DNA of 64,000 bases. It comes from Paenibacillus donghaensis (GTDB lineage: Bacteria > Bacillota > Bacilli > Paenibacillales > Paenibacillaceae). The first letter of the stretch is position 1. Each line of letters starts with the position of its first letter. The DNA lies in assembly GCF_002192415.1 (NCBI RefSeq), contig NZ_CP021780.1, forward strand, positions 1,612,001 to 1,676,000, given 5' to 3'. The notes under the pieces were generated by a model. That model was not told the DNA's origin. It searched no databases and worked only from the letters and a program-made list of their open reading frames with translations. This document shows positions 1 through 9,149 of the stretch, piece after piece. The translations under genes and the position numbers were made by a program.

Positions 1-210
1 CGATTTCTGGCCCAAGCGAACGGATATGCGCTTGAGCTTCTGTCTGGCCGGGTGGAGGTGCTGACTACCTATACTGACTTTCTACGGGAGAATCCCGAAG
101 AAGTGCTGCCCGCACTGGATGTGATTCTACAGGCGACGCTGCGGTATGAGCTAGATGTGGACGAGTTGCTGAAGATGTTCGCGGAGCAGACGGCAGAATT
201 CAGTAGATAA
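1..210 (+). CDS. 3' end of a gene of unknown family (partial)
   Basis: The frame is open from the first base to a TAA at 208-210, giving 69 residues of a protein whose start lies outside the window. The peptide is acidic and predicted helical (repeated Leu, Glu and Asp, e.g. LRENPEEVLPALD), has no membrane segment and ends in SR. I do not recognise the family. Codon use looks like that of the flanking genes, so a real gene tail is more likely than chance. The space to 437 holds no other gene. Confidence 0.55.
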   Translation, partial: RFLAQANGYALELLSGRVEVLTTYTDFLRENPEEVLPALDVILQATLRYELDVDELLKMFAEQTAEFSR

Positions 211-437
211 GCCTGCTATTGGATTCGTATCATACCCGTGTGCATGAGCTAGGGGTTGTCGTCGGTCATTTAAAATCCTGCGTTTAAAATCTGTTTTTGC
301 GTTTGCTGATACAGCAAGCAGCCGGACCTTGATGAAGGGGATTGTGAGAGGGATATATTTTAACATTCCATGTAATGTATTACTCGATTTGTGTTCATAA
401 ATCCGCGACATAATCCGATAAAGAAATTAGTTGTTAA

Positions 438-468
438 ATATACAAATTACTACAAAATATTTGTATAT
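438..468. promoter_or_regulatory. Inverted repeat upstream of the binding-protein/chemoreceptor pair
   Basis: Two perfect 10-base arms, ATATACAAAT at 438-447 and ATTTGTATAT at 459-468, flank an 11-base spacer. They end 36 bases before the chosen start at 505. Position and symmetry fit a dimeric repressor site or overlap with the promoter. The binding protein is not known. Confidence 0.45.
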
Positions 469-504
469 TCGACATCATTAGATAGATCGGGCGGTGGTTT
501 TTTT

Positions 505-1818
505 ATGGGGACAAGTAAGGCTTTGGGGGTATTGAAGGTATTGGTGGGTCTTCTGGTCCTTACAGGAATTGTAGGGTGCAGTAGCTCCAGTGGCACAACC
601 AAGGAAAAGGCTGTAGAACAGGAAATTACACTGAAGTTTATTTGGTGGGGGAAAGAGCAACGGAAAGAGGATACGCTCAAGATAATTAATATGTACATGA
701 AGGATCATCCGGGCGTCAAGATTGTGACTGAGGATTTCTCGGGTACAGATGCAGTATCTGCTCAACTGGCTATGGAGACGGCGGATCAGAATACCGCAGA
801 TATCATCCAGGGGGATTATGGTTTTATTTTCAATTATATTAATCGGGATCTCATTGAGCCGCTTGGACCCTATATTGCGAATAAGAGTCTTTCCGTATCG
901 AACGTTCCTCCGGAGTACCTGGTTGCAGGCATGAAGAACGATGAATTATATGCGGTAAATATCGGCATTAATTCAGAAGCTCTAGTCTATGATCCGGCAT
1001 TCTTTCAGGAAGCGGGCATTGAAGCCCCCTCTCAGGACTATACAATAGATGAGCTGTACAAGACACTTATAGAACTAAAAGAAACTATAGATGACCCCGA
1101 TTTCTATCCGATGGGGAATATGTTTGCTGCAAGCTATTTTCTGAGAACAAGAGGCGTATCCATGTATAATGCGGACGGAACGGCTCTTGGTTATGAAGAA
1201 GACAAGGATCTGGCGGATTACTTCGCCCTCTATAAACAATGGACGGATGAAGGCTTGATAGGCTCGTTCAAGGGAGTCAGCAGTGATGAGAATCATCCTG
1301 TAATTACGGGCAAGACAGCTTTCTTCTCCGTTTCCAGTAATGCAGCCTCAGTCTTGAGTAACAAGGCGGGACGTACCATCAAGCTGTTGCCGCTTCCGAA
1401 AGCGGGGGAGAAAGAAGGACGGTTCATTAAACCATCCATGTTCCTCGCAGTTTCTTCCTATTCTAAATATCCGGAAGAAGCTGCCAAATTCATTGATTTC
1501 TTCATCAATAGTGAAGCGGCAAATGACATCCTGAAGGGGGAACGGGGAGTTCCTGTCTCTAGTGTAATAGCTGCAAGTCTCTCTGACAAACTCGAAGAAG
1601 CGGGGAAACAACAGTATGAACTGATGGAGTATCTCACTACCCATTCATCGCCGATCGATCCTCCTGTTCCAAGTAGCTCAATCATTATCAACAATGCGTA
1701 TCAGATCATAAGTGATCGTGTGCTAGACGGCAGTATCACCCCGGAACAAGGGGCGCAGGAATATCGGACAGAAGCTGACTCCATTCTGAAGGGCAATGAG
1801 AAGGGGGGAGCGAAATGA
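505..1818 (+). CDS. Extracellular solute-binding lipoprotein (family 1, sugar type)
   Basis: A 437-residue secreted lipoprotein. The ATG at 505 is preferred over the upstream in-frame ATG at 391 because it places a normal signal peptide at the N-terminus: Lys residues, a hydrophobic core, then the lipobox LTGIVGC with Cys25. The mature part begins with a Ser-rich linker and shows the family 1 binding-protein pattern ([16 protein letters not shown] near the start, a Pro/Gly-rich hinge, and a [14 protein letters not shown] helix near residue 320). Such proteins capture oligosaccharides outside the membrane for ABC import. No permease or ATPase gene follows. The stop overlaps the ATG of a chemoreceptor by 4 bases (ATGA), so the protein may present ligand to that receptor. 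The ligand is unknown. Confidence 0.88.
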   Translation: MGTSKALGVLKVLVGLLVLTGIVGCSSSSGTTKEKAVEQEITLKFIWWGKEQRKEDTLKIINMYMKDHPGVKIVTEDFSGTDAVSAQLAMETADQNTADIIQGDYGFIFNYINRDLIEPLGPYIANKSLSVSNVPPEYLVAGMKNDELYAVNIGINSEALVYDPAFFQEAGIEAPSQDYTIDELYKTLIELKETIDDPDFYPMGNMFAASYFLRTRGVSMYNADGTALGYEEDKDLADYFALYKQWTDEGLIGSFKGVSSDENHPVITGKTAFFSVSSNAASVLSNKAGRTIKLLPLPKAGEKEGRFIKPSMFLAVSSYSKYPEEAAKFIDFFINSEAANDILKGERGVPVSSVIAASLSDKLEEAGKQQYELMEYLTTHSSPIDPPVPSSSIIINNAYQIISDRVLDGSITPEQGAQEYRTEADSILKGNEKGGAK

Positions 1819-3512
1819 GCAGACTCGGCAACCTGACAATTACAAAAAAATTATATGGCGGGTTCGGATTGATCTTGATCCTCCTGCTTGTAGTAGCCTT
1901 CACCAGCTACTCTTACCTTTCCAAGGTCAATGATACTTACACTCAACTGCTGACGAATAAAGCCCAGTCGGTCCAACTGATTAAAGATTTGCGAATTGCA
2001 GTGGAGATGGAAAGAGCAAGTATCAGCAGTTTTTTGATTGATGGAGATGAAGCGAATGTGGCTGCCTTTGAGGAAGCGCAGGAGAATTTCCGTACCGCTC
2101 TCGGGCAGCTGAAATTACTAGTACCCGATCGTGATGATAAACAAATCCTTGCCGGCCTAGATCTCCTTCAGGAACATTACAGCAGTACGGCTATGCAAAT
2201 CATCGACAGCAAGAAGCGGAATAACAGTGATTATCTGGAGACCCTCAAAACTCAGGGTCCTCTCCTAAACAAATTTAGCAGTACCGCGGAACGTTTTGTA
2301 AAGCTTCAGGAGGAGGAACTGAGTATGGAAGCCGAGGCGACTCTCGGGGAGGTCTCTGACATTAAGAAGCTGGTCCTTGCTTTGACAGCTTCCGCTCTGA
2401 TCTTGGGAGTTCTGGCTTCGATTATTATCAGCAGAGCAATTTCGAATCCAATCCAGAAGCTCCAGAAGATGGCCGTTCAAATTGCCGGAGGGGATTTACG
2501 AAATACCTTGGTGGAGATTAAGAATAAGGATGAGATTGGTCAATTGGCAGAAGCCTTCAACAACATGGGCAAGCATTTGCGGGAGCTGATCCGGGAGGTG
2601 GGCACAAATGCGGAGCAGGTTGCCGCCTCATCGGAAGAGCTGACAGCCAGCGCGGAACAAACGGGACAAGCTACGGAGCATGTTGCGTCGATTACAGAAA
2701 AATTAGCCGAAGGAGCGCAGACGCAGGTGAACAGCATCGAAGCCAGCGTTGCGCTTGTTCAGAAGATGGATGGAGAGGCTGCGCAAATTGCTGATCGTTC
2801 CATTCATGTCAAGGAATCTGTGGATGTAGCATCCGAGCTAGCCTCCAAAGGGATTCAGGCGGTTGAATCAGCAATTCACCAAATGTCCGCTGTATCAAAA
2901 AATGTAAGCGAGGTTTCAATCGTGGTCAGTGCCTTGGCCGAAAGCTCCAGAGAAATCGGAGACATTATTGCGATTATTACGGATATAGCGAACCAGACGA
3001 ACCTTCTATCTCTGAACGCGGCGATTGAAGCGGCGAGAGCAGGCGAGCATGGGCGGGGCTTTGCGGTAGTTGCCAGTGAGGTACGCAAGCTAGCGGAGAA
3101 GACTGCTGAATCCGGGAAACGCGTATCTGAGGTCATTCACTCGATTCAATCGGAGACAAGCCGGACCCTTGCAATGGTCAGCCAAGGGGAGAAGGAAGTG
3201 GAGGTCGGCATTTATGCCGTCCAAACTGCCGGTCAATCCTTTGCTGAAATAGAAGGTTCTATCCAAGAAATCAATGAACAGATAAGAGGCGTCTCCGATG
3301 CTTCCCAAGAAATGTCGCACGAAACCCATGAACTGGTAGTAGCCTTTGAACAGATTAATAGAATCACCTTGGCCTCCTCTGAGGGAACCTATGACGTATC
3401 CGCTTCGGCACAAGAGCAATTGGCCAGTGTGGAGGAAATAGCAGCAGCTTCAAGAATGCTGTCCGAGCTGGCTCAAGAGCTTCAGGAAAGTATTTCGAAG
3501 TTTTCAGTCTAA
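1815..3512 (+). CDS. Methyl-accepting chemotaxis protein
   Basis: A 565-residue membrane chemoreceptor. Order of parts: cytoplasmic start, TM1 (about 16-33), an extracellular four-helix-bundle sensor (about 34-185), TM2 (about 186-206), HAMP (about 207-260), then a long cytoplasmic coiled coil. Its conserved tip contains [20 protein letters not shown] and [18 protein letters not shown], the CheA/CheW contact region. The extracellular part is the short 4HB type rather than dCache. The start overlaps the stop of the binding-lipoprotein gene by 4 bases, which implies translational coupling, so the receptor may sense the loaded lipoprotein. It probably signals through CheW/CheA arrays encoded elsewhere. 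Confidence 0.93.
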   Translation: MSRLGNLTITKKLYGGFGLILILLLVVAFTSYSYLSKVNDTYTQLLTNKAQSVQLIKDLRIAVEMERASISSFLIDGDEANVAAFEEAQENFRTALGQLKLLVPDRDDKQILAGLDLLQEHYSSTAMQIIDSKKRNNSDYLETLKTQGPLLNKFSSTAERFVKLQEEELSMEAEATLGEVSDIKKLVLALTASALILGVLASIIISRAISNPIQKLQKMAVQIAGGDLRNTLVEIKNKDEIGQLAEAFNNMGKHLRELIREVGTNAEQVAASSEELTASAEQTGQATEHVASITEKLAEGAQTQVNSIEASVALVQKMDGEAAQIADRSIHVKESVDVASELASKGIQAVESAIHQMSAVSKNVSEVSIVVSALAESSREIGDIIAIITDIANQTNLLSLNAAIEAARAGEHGRGFAVVASEVRKLAEKTAESGKRVSEVIHSIQSETSRTLAMVSQGEKEVEVGIYAVQTAGQSFAEIEGSIQEINEQIRGVSDASQEMSHETHELVVAFEQINRITLASSEGTYDVSASAQEQLASVEEIAAASRMLSELAQELQESISKFSV

Positions 3513-3530
3513 TAGAGATATAAAGATTGC

Positions 3531-3563
3531 GAGGCATCCATTAATGGATGCCTCTTAATTTAG
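3531..3563 (+). terminator. Rho-independent terminator after the chemoreceptor
   Basis: A perfect 24-base palindrome (3531-3554, arms GAGGCATCCATT and AATGGATGCCTC) is followed by TTAATTT. It lies 18 bases after the chemoreceptor stop and separates that operon from the HxlR gene. Confidence 0.75.
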
Positions 3564-3594
3564 CCGTTATAGTGTGTAAGGTGATGCGTATCTA

Positions 3595-3609
3595 AGATAG
3601 ATACTATCT
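3595..3609. promoter_or_regulatory. Candidate operator of the HxlR-type regulator
   Basis: AGATAG-ATA-CTATCT is a perfect inverted repeat just before the ribosome binding site of the HxlR gene. It overlaps a second symmetry, TATCT...AGATA (3589-3603). Regulators of this family often bind short AT-rich palindromes in their own promoter, so autoregulation is plausible. Confidence 0.4.
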
Positions 3610-3620
3610 AAAAGGAGAGA

Positions 3621-3971
3621 GTGGAATTGAACAAGCAGGAAGGGATTCTGGAAGATGTGAATGTTGCACCATTTTCTTATGCAATCTCTTTAATTGATGG
3701 CAAATGGAAGATGCATATTTTGTTCTGGATATGGAAAAAAGAAATTCTTCGCTACGGCGAGCTGAAGCGGGCGTTGGGAAACGTCACTCATAAGATGCTG
3801 AGTTCCCATTTGAAAGAACTAGAAGCGGATAACCTGCTTATTCGCACGGAATATCCGCAAGTTCCGCCGAAGGTTGAATATGCATTGTCGCCTAAAGGCT
3901 TCACGTTGATGCCTGTGCTGGAAATGTTGTGTACATGGGGAAAGGAGAATAGTGTGGACCTTGATGAGTGA
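3621..3971 (+). CDS. HxlR-family winged-helix transcriptional regulator
   Basis: About 116 residues. The pattern SYAISLIDGKWKMHILFWIW followed by LRYGELKRAL, THKMLSSHLKELEADNLL and a wing containing YPQVPPKVEYALSPKG is characteristic of HxlR/DUF24 regulators, which act as dimers and often sense reactive electrophiles. The start is uncertain. GTG at 3621 lies only 3 bases after AAAGGAG, while TTG at 3627 has a better 9-base spacing and would remove two residues. Such regulators usually control a neighbouring oxidoreductase; here the downstream gene (4001-4266) is broken. Confidence 0.9.
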   Translation: MELNKQEGILEDVNVAPFSYAISLIDGKWKMHILFWIWKKEILRYGELKRALGNVTHKMLSSHLKELEADNLLIRTEYPQVPPKVEYALSPKGFTLMPVLEMLCTWGKENSVDLDE

Positions 3972-4000
3972 CACCAAAACTTGAGAAGGAGACGAATAGA

Positions 4001-4266
4001 ATGTTTAGCAAACTCAGGCACTTCGGGCGCTTCCGGTGTCAACCAGATTTGACCGATGATATTGTGTTTCCTAACTCAACACATGTGGAGGCCGTAGTAG
4101 GAATGCAACGAATAGATACGTAGAAATCCTTTGTTTTGGGCACTTTGCGCCGTTTATGACATTTACGAAGGATGGCGCCGATTTCAAAAATAAGGTTCTG
4201 AAGGAAACAATTGAGGTTTCGGTCGTGCTGGACCTTGGTTTTGACGTCGAGTGTGTAGACATGTAG
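4001..4266 (+). pseudogene. Frameshifted small gene of unknown family after the HxlR regulator
   Basis: A good ribosome binding site (GAAGGAG) precedes an ATG at 4001 that opens a 40-codon frame ending in TAG at 4121. A second frame, ATNRYVEILCFGHFAPFMTF and onward, continues without a stop to TAG at 4264. The two overlap near 4105-4120, as expected if one base had been lost or gained in a gene of about 88 codons. I do not recognise the protein. Because it is co-directional with the HxlR gene, it may be the remains of that regulator's target. Confidence 0.35.
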
Positions 4267-4277
4267 TAAAGTGTACG

Positions 4278-4306
4278 GAGCGTCTTTAATTAGGCGCTCT
4301 TTTTTA
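4278..4306 (+). terminator. Rho-independent terminator
   Basis: GAGCGTC, loop TTTAATTA, then GGCGCTC (one G-T pair) and a run of six T. It closes the transcription unit of the HxlR regulator and the broken gene after it. Confidence 0.65.
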
Positions 4307-4430
4307 GTTATATGGAGTGATAATTCTTGTTTATTGACACAGCTAAAAATCACATGTAATTCTCGCAAAAGGGTGAATTTTCTTGTTTTATAAAGGTTTC
4401 TGTAAAAAACACGAATACTATTCTATCTAA

Positions 4431-5407
4431 TTATTTTGCTCGGTTACGGGTAAAATAGTGTCTGCGCTGAAAGGCTTTCATTCGGTTATTCCTTCCTTCA
4501 ACCGCAGCGTTGGTCCATCGGCAACGATGGTAATTAATGATCTCTTGCCTCCAGTTCCCAATGGTTTTCATGCAAACGGCTATAGCCGGATGCCGCAAGC
4601 CTTTCCCTTGCTCGAGCCAACGGTCTAACCAGATACTTGCTGTTCTTGCATCCGGTGAACAGTCGTACCAATGGCCAAAGCTTTCCTATTCCAGTCGTAG
4701 ACCTGTCTGAGCAATGGAGAGTAGTCCAGTAACTCTTTTAGTTCCAGCTGTTTTTCAGGTGGAAGGAAACCGATCTGCAATTCGAATCGCTTCCGGAAAA
4801 CATTCCGCGATCCAAGCATGGTAGTACGGAGCCAAATCCATGACCACGGCTTTCGGACGTAAGGACAAAAATGCCGGATGTTGACTGGCATACGCTCGAA
4901 GTTCCTCCACTTACGACCTGGTATAATATCGAGCAGCGTTTGGCCCCTTAAGTTATGGATTCCTGTATTGTACGTGTGACCTTTCCGAATCGCGAAATCA
5001 TCAACTCCCAGAACGAGATTCGCACTGCAGGTCGCATCCTCCCAGGCTTGCTCCTGTAGGCGGTCACTTTCTGCTGCCAGCCATTTTTGCTGCTTGGTTT
5101 GAAGGGTTGTGGCTGGAAGTCGGTGGATGTCGGCACTTTGCCGCACGGTAGCAGCAGTTGCCGTACGAATCGCTTGCATCTCGAAGGTCGTGCTGTACCG
5201 GTTACCTGAAGCAACAAAAGCACATTGCCAAACAAAACCACAGCGGCAGGCGTTGCAGAACAGCCGGATCGCAGGAGCAAGCAGATATACCTTTCTGTCG
5301 CTAGCACTACAATTACCAATTCTACGTGTGCAGTTGCTGCCTTTACGAATGACGAATTCATCGGAGCAGCAAACGGGACAGGCTTGAATATAGATTTTGA
5401 ATTTCAA
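4431..5407 (-). pseudogene. ISL3-family transposase, frameshifted
   Basis: Read on the minus strand from 5407. The N-terminal part has Cys pairs typical of the ISL3 zinc finger (CPVCC and CNAC). The middle has LGVDDFAIRKGHTY and LDIIPGRK, the first conserved block of the DDE domain. The long frame stops at 4625. The typical C-terminal block (TNAAVEGRNNRMKAFQRRH) continues in another frame to a TAA at 4431-4433, so at least one indel near 4640 has killed the gene. Parts of the first half also look shifted. I could not define terminal repeats. It separates the HxlR unit from the resistance-type cassette. Confidence 0.75.
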
Positions 5408-5515
5408 GCACTATGTTTCGTATAGAGCCTTTATTGTGCTTGCATATTAATATTATTCGGCTGTCCGTATATAATATATAGTGATATTGTTTGCAAACGA
5501 AAGGATGGTCAAGTT

Positions 5516-5704
5516 ATGGAATATATTTCAGCTCCCGAAGCCGCAAAAAAATGGGGCATTTCAGAACGGCGCGCACAAAAACTTTGCGAAGAAAACCGCA
5601 TACCGGGAGTTTCAAAACTCGGTTATATGTGGCTGATACCAAAGGACGCGGAAAAACCGATTGACGGCAGAATAAAGAGAGGAAAGGAGCTGCAACATGA
5701 ATAA
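5516..5704 (+). CDS. Small excisionase/MerR-like helix-turn-helix protein
   Basis: A 62-residue protein opening with YISAPEAAKKWGISERRAQKLCEENRIPG, a single winged HTH of the MerR/excisionase type, then a basic tail. The start at 5516 has AAAGGA upstream, and TATAAT-like sequence (5471-5480) provides a promoter candidate. It overlaps the response-regulator gene by 8 bases, so both are translated from one message. Similar small HTH proteins precede two-component systems in clostridial mobile resistance modules. Its DNA target is unknown, possibly the cassette's own promoter. Confidence 0.7.
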   Translation: MEYISAPEAAKKWGISERRAQKLCEENRIPGVSKLGYMWLIPKDAEKPIDGRIKRGKELQHE

Positions 5705-6404
5705 TGTTTTGATTATAGACGATGACAAAGAGCTTTGCGCTCTTATGAAAAAATGCGTAGAGCAAGAGAATTTATCTGCTATTATTGCACATGGCGGTGT
5801 GGAGGGGCTGCGTCTGGCCGACGAAAATAAAAATAACTGCTCTCTTTCTCTTGTGATTTTGGACGTAATGATGCCGGATATAGACGGTTTTCAAGTTCTG
5901 AAAAAAATCAGGGAAACAAGTAATATTCCGGTGCTTATGCTCACCGCTAAAAGCGATGAGGAAGATAAAGTTTCCGGGCTGCGGCTTGGTGCTGATGATT
6001 ATTTGACAAAACCGTTCAGTATTAACGAGCTGATGGCTCGTGTCAATTCTCTTATCCGCCGCTATACCACCTTAAACCCTACGACGGAAATAGATACGGA
6101 GTACATGGTGCTGAAAGGAATGGTCATTGATAAAGCAAACCGTATGGTTTCTGTCAATGATATTTCAGTTGAGCTTACAGGCAAAGAGTTTGATTTGCTT
6201 TTGTTTCTATCTTCTAATAAAGGCCGGGTATTTACCAAAAAACAGATTTATACGCAAGTGTGGGAAGAAGAATATGCCTTTGACGATAGTAACATTATGT
6301 CTTTCATCAGTAAATTGCGCAAAAAGATTGAACCAGACCCCGACCATCCATTTTATATTTTAACAGTCCGAGGTGTAGGCTATCGTTTTAATAAGGAGGC
6401 TTGA
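5697..6404 (+). CDS. OmpR/PhoB-family response regulator
   Basis: A 235-residue regulator. The receiver domain carries the acidic patch DDD (8-10), the phosphorylation site Asp56 in VILDVMMPD, Thr83 and Lys105 in LTKPF. The C-terminal winged helix (about 135-232) includes LTGKEFDLLLFLSSNKG and VRGVGYRF. It is the partner of the kinase that follows, with stop and start overlapping at TTGA, and it probably activates the downstream ABC genes. Composition is AT-rich compared with genes beyond 47 kb, which supports transfer. Confidence 0.93.
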   Translation: MNNVLIIDDDKELCALMKKCVEQENLSAIIAHGGVEGLRLADENKNNCSLSLVILDVMMPDIDGFQVLKKIRETSNIPVLMLTAKSDEEDKVSGLRLGADDYLTKPFSINELMARVNSLIRRYTTLNPTTEIDTEYMVLKGMVIDKANRMVSVNDISVELTGKEFDLLLFLSSNKGRVFTKKQIYTQVWEEEYAFDDSNIMSFISKLRKKIEPDPDHPFYILTVRGVGYRFNKEA

Positions 6405-6412
6405 CAATAAAT

Positions 6413-7330
6413 ATGAGTGTTTATCTGCTTTTTGCGTTGGTTCTTGCCCTGCTTATTATAGCGTACCTTATTTCTGTCTTACGGCGTGTCCAAACACAGC
6501 TTGCACTTATGAAAGACGCTTTAGAAGATATAAAAAATGGAAACCTTAATCGACGTGTTTTAGCAATGGAGAGCGATATGACAAGGAAAATTTGTTATGG
6601 TATTAACGAAATTGCAATCAACAGCCAATCACGGCTTATTCAGCAAAAGCAATCAGAACAGGCATACAAACGGTTAATGGCAAGTCTTTCCCATGATGTG
6701 AAAACTCCACTTGCTTCTTTGGTTGGTTATTTGGAAGCAATCGAAAGTAAACTTGTTGTAGGAGAAGAAAAGGACGAATATATCCATGTTGCGTCTGATA
6801 AAGCCCAGAACTTAAAACATTTTGTAGAAAATCTGTTTGAATGGGTTAAATTAGATTCCGGGGAACAAATTTTTCGTTTTGAGATTTTTGATTTGAATGA
6901 GTTATCCCGTAATATAATAGCTGATTGGATTCCTATTTTAGAAAACAGCCATTTTGAATATGAATTTGACATACCTGAAACAGAGTATTCCATGCGCATA
7001 GACGCAACTGCGTATACCCGTATTCTCAATAATCTATTACAAAATATTATTACCCACAGTGGGGGGGATAATATGGCGCTGCGTATTTTTGAGAATGAAC
7101 ATCAGGCCAAAATTGTAATAACAGACAACGGGAAAGGTATATCTTCTGATAACCTCCCACATATTTTTGAAAGAATGTACCAATGTGACCACTCACGGTT
7201 TGCAAAAGGAAATGGTTTAGGTTTGGCTATTGCTAAGGAACTTGTCAGCGTTCATAAAGGAACTATCACTGTCGATAGCACTCCCGGTACGGAAACCATA
7301 TTTACAATATTACTTCCTAAAGCCCTGTAA
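6413..7330 (+). CDS. Sensor histidine kinase
   Basis: 305 residues from the ATG at 6413. A TTG at 6401 is in frame but lies one base after AAGGAGG, too close, while the ATG is 13 bases away. One N-terminal membrane segment is followed by a short linker, the H-box SLSHDVKTPLASLVGYLEA (His94) and an ATPase domain with N, G1 (ITDNGKGIS) and G2 (GNGLGLAIAKELV) boxes. There is almost no extracellular loop, as in intramembrane-sensing kinases that monitor peptide-antibiotic transporters. It sits between its response regulator and a resistance-type ABC transporter. Confidence 0.9.
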   Translation: MSVYLLFALVLALLIIAYLISVLRRVQTQLALMKDALEDIKNGNLNRRVLAMESDMTRKICYGINEIAINSQSRLIQQKQSEQAYKRLMASLSHDVKTPLASLVGYLEAIESKLVVGEEKDEYIHVASDKAQNLKHFVENLFEWVKLDSGEQIFRFEIFDLNELSRNIIADWIPILENSHFEYEFDIPETEYSMRIDATAYTRILNNLLQNIITHSGGDNMALRIFENEHQAKIVITDNGKGISSDNLPHIFERMYQCDHSRFAKGNGLGLAIAKELVSVHKGTITVDSTPGTETIFTILLPKAL

Positions 7331-7347
7331 AGTGCAGGGCTTTCTTG
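7319..7347 (+). terminator. Terminator or attenuator between kinase and ABC genes
   Basis: AAAGCCCTG, loop TAAAGTG, then CAGGGCTTT and TCTT. The left arm overlaps the kinase stop codon. The ABC genes after it may therefore have their own promoter, with partial read-through. Confidence 0.6.
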
Positions 7348-7485
7348 CTATTAAAACAAGATAAAAGCAAGATTACGGCAAGGTTTTGGCAAGGTTAATG
7401 TTTTATACTTTAATTGTGATTGTTTCTGCCATTGTATCGGTTATCACATTGCGAAAGCACATTATTGAAAGTGAGGAAATTCTAT

Positions 7486-8409
7486 ATGAATGATTTTGTG
7501 ATTGAAACGAAACAACTGACAAAAATTTACGGAGAGCAGACAGCCGTTAGCTCGGTCAATCTCCATGTAAAAAAAGGCCGGATTTACGGTCTGTTAGGAC
7601 GCAACGGAGCCGGAAAAACCACTATTATGAAAATGATTTTAGGGTTGACCTCAATCACTTCCGGCGAGGTAGATGTGTTCGGAAAGAATATCAAAGGCCG
7701 GGAAAAACGAGTATATCCCCGTATCGGTGCTATTATCGAAACACCGGGATTTTATCCAAATTTGACAGGAACGGAAAACTTGGAGATTTTTGCGAAGCTG
7801 CGTGGTACAGCCGCGCCACACGCAGTTGAAAACGCATTGAAAGTAGTAGGATTACCTTATAAAGACAAAAAGCTGTTTAGTAAATATTCTCTTGGAATGA
7901 AGCAGCGTCTTGGTATTGCGAACGCTATTTTGCATGACCCGGAATTGCTGATTTTGGACGAACCTACAAACGGTCTTGACCCTATCGGCATTGCAGAAGT
8001 AAGAAATTTTATTAAGAATTTGAGCGTTGAGCGAGGAAAGACAATTCTTATTTCCAGTCATATTCTTTCGGAAATTTCATTATTGGCTGATGATATTGGA
8101 ATCATCGACCACGGAGTTCTTTTGGAAGAAAGTAGCATGAGCGAAATGGAAAAGAAAAACCGTAAATATATCCTGCTGCAAGTTTCAGACATTCCAAAAG
8201 CGTCACTGATTTTAGAACGTCAATTTCACTTAAAAGATTATTCTGTTCAAGACGACCATACTTTACGGCTTTATGACACCGCTCTGGATATGGGTGAAAT
8301 CAATAAAGCCCTTGTGACGCAGAATATAACCGTTATCAGTTCGGGGCTTTGTAATGACACCTTAGAGGACTATTTCAAAAAAATTACAGGAGGAGAAGGC
8401 ATTGCTTAG
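7486..8409 (+). CDS. ABC transporter ATP-binding protein, bacitracin/lantibiotic-resistance type
   Basis: 307 residues from the ATG at 7486 (upstream GTGAGGAA), preferred to the in-frame ATG at 7420. Walker A is GRNGAGKTT, the signature is SLGMKQR and Walker B is LLILDEPTNGLDP, followed by the H-loop SSHILSE. The roughly 90-residue C-terminal extension matches BcrA/NisF-like subunits that remove peptide antibiotics from the membrane. The 3' end overlaps the first permease gene by 8 bases. Function as an efflux or immunity pump is inferred from the family and the adjacent two-component system. Confidence 0.88.
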   Translation: MNDFVIETKQLTKIYGEQTAVSSVNLHVKKGRIYGLLGRNGAGKTTIMKMILGLTSITSGEVDVFGKNIKGREKRVYPRIGAIIETPGFYPNLTGTENLEIFAKLRGTAAPHAVENALKVVGLPYKDKKLFSKYSLGMKQRLGIANAILHDPELLILDEPTNGLDPIGIAEVRNFIKNLSVERGKTILISSHILSEISLLADDIGIIDHGVLLEESSMSEMEKKNRKYILLQVSDIPKASLILERQFHLKDYSVQDDHTLRLYDTALDMGEINKALVTQNITVISSGLCNDTLEDYFKKITGGEGIA

Positions 8410-9139
8410 ACTTATTCAAATAGAATTCCTAAAACTGCGCCGGAGGAAATTTGTCTGGCTAATGTTGTTAGCCGCCCTCTTTATGCCGTTTTTTGCACTA
8501 TTATATTTCAAATATGTGAAAGAAACAGGTGGTGATCCATTACAGTTTTATAAATGGTCAGCGTTTGGTTTTACGCTTTGGTTTATCTTGCCTGTTGTTT
8601 TGGGAACACTTTGCACCATGCTTATGTACGAGGAAAACCAGCACGATATGCTCAAACAACTTTGGATTGTGCCTATCAGCAAAATGGGATACTTTTTTAG
8701 TAAATTTTTTGTAGTTTTGCTTTACTCCATTTGTTTCATGCTGATTACAGCCGTTGCTTCTGTTATGTTCAGTGTACTTCCCGGATATGTCGCATTTGAT
8801 TGGGGAAGTGTTTTAAATTTGCTGAAAAAATGTTTAGAGATTGGTGTTATTACTTCTTTTGTAATGCTGCCGATTTTGGCAATAGCTGCGTCGCAAAAAG
8901 GATACATTCTCCCAGTTTCTATAACATTGGTCTATGTCTTTCTCGGTTTTATTTTAATGACGGTAAATATGTATCTACACCCATTAACTAGTATGGCAGT
9001 TATTGTTATGCGAAATGGAGATATTCCGGGTCTAGTATTTACACAAGCAATCAACATTCCTTTAGCATTACTTTGTATTTGCGTTTGGGTTATTGTTGCA
9101 GTATTACTTGCAATTATCGCATTGGGAAGAAGAAAGTGA
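8402..9139 (+). CDS. ABC-2 type permease, resistance/immunity transporter
   Basis: 245 residues with six predicted membrane helices and the opening LRLIQIEFLKLRRRKFVWLM, typical of BcrB/NisE-like permeases. It starts at TTG 8402, with GGAGGAG 6 bases upstream inside the end of the ATPase gene. It pairs with the next permease to form the membrane part of one exporter. The ordered subunits ATPase-permease-permease recall C. difficile CprABC and NisFEG. Confidence 0.87.
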   Translation: MLRLIQIEFLKLRRRKFVWLMLLAALFMPFFALLYFKYVKETGGDPLQFYKWSAFGFTLWFILPVVLGTLCTMLMYEENQHDMLKQLWIVPISKMGYFFSKFFVVLLYSICFMLITAVASVMFSVLPGYVAFDWGSVLNLLKKCLEIGVITSFVMLPILAIAASQKGYILPVSITLVYVFLGFILMTVNMYLHPLTSMAVIVMRNGDIPGLVFTQAINIPLALLCICVWVIVAVLLAIIALGRRK

Positions 9140-9149
9140 GATGTGAACC

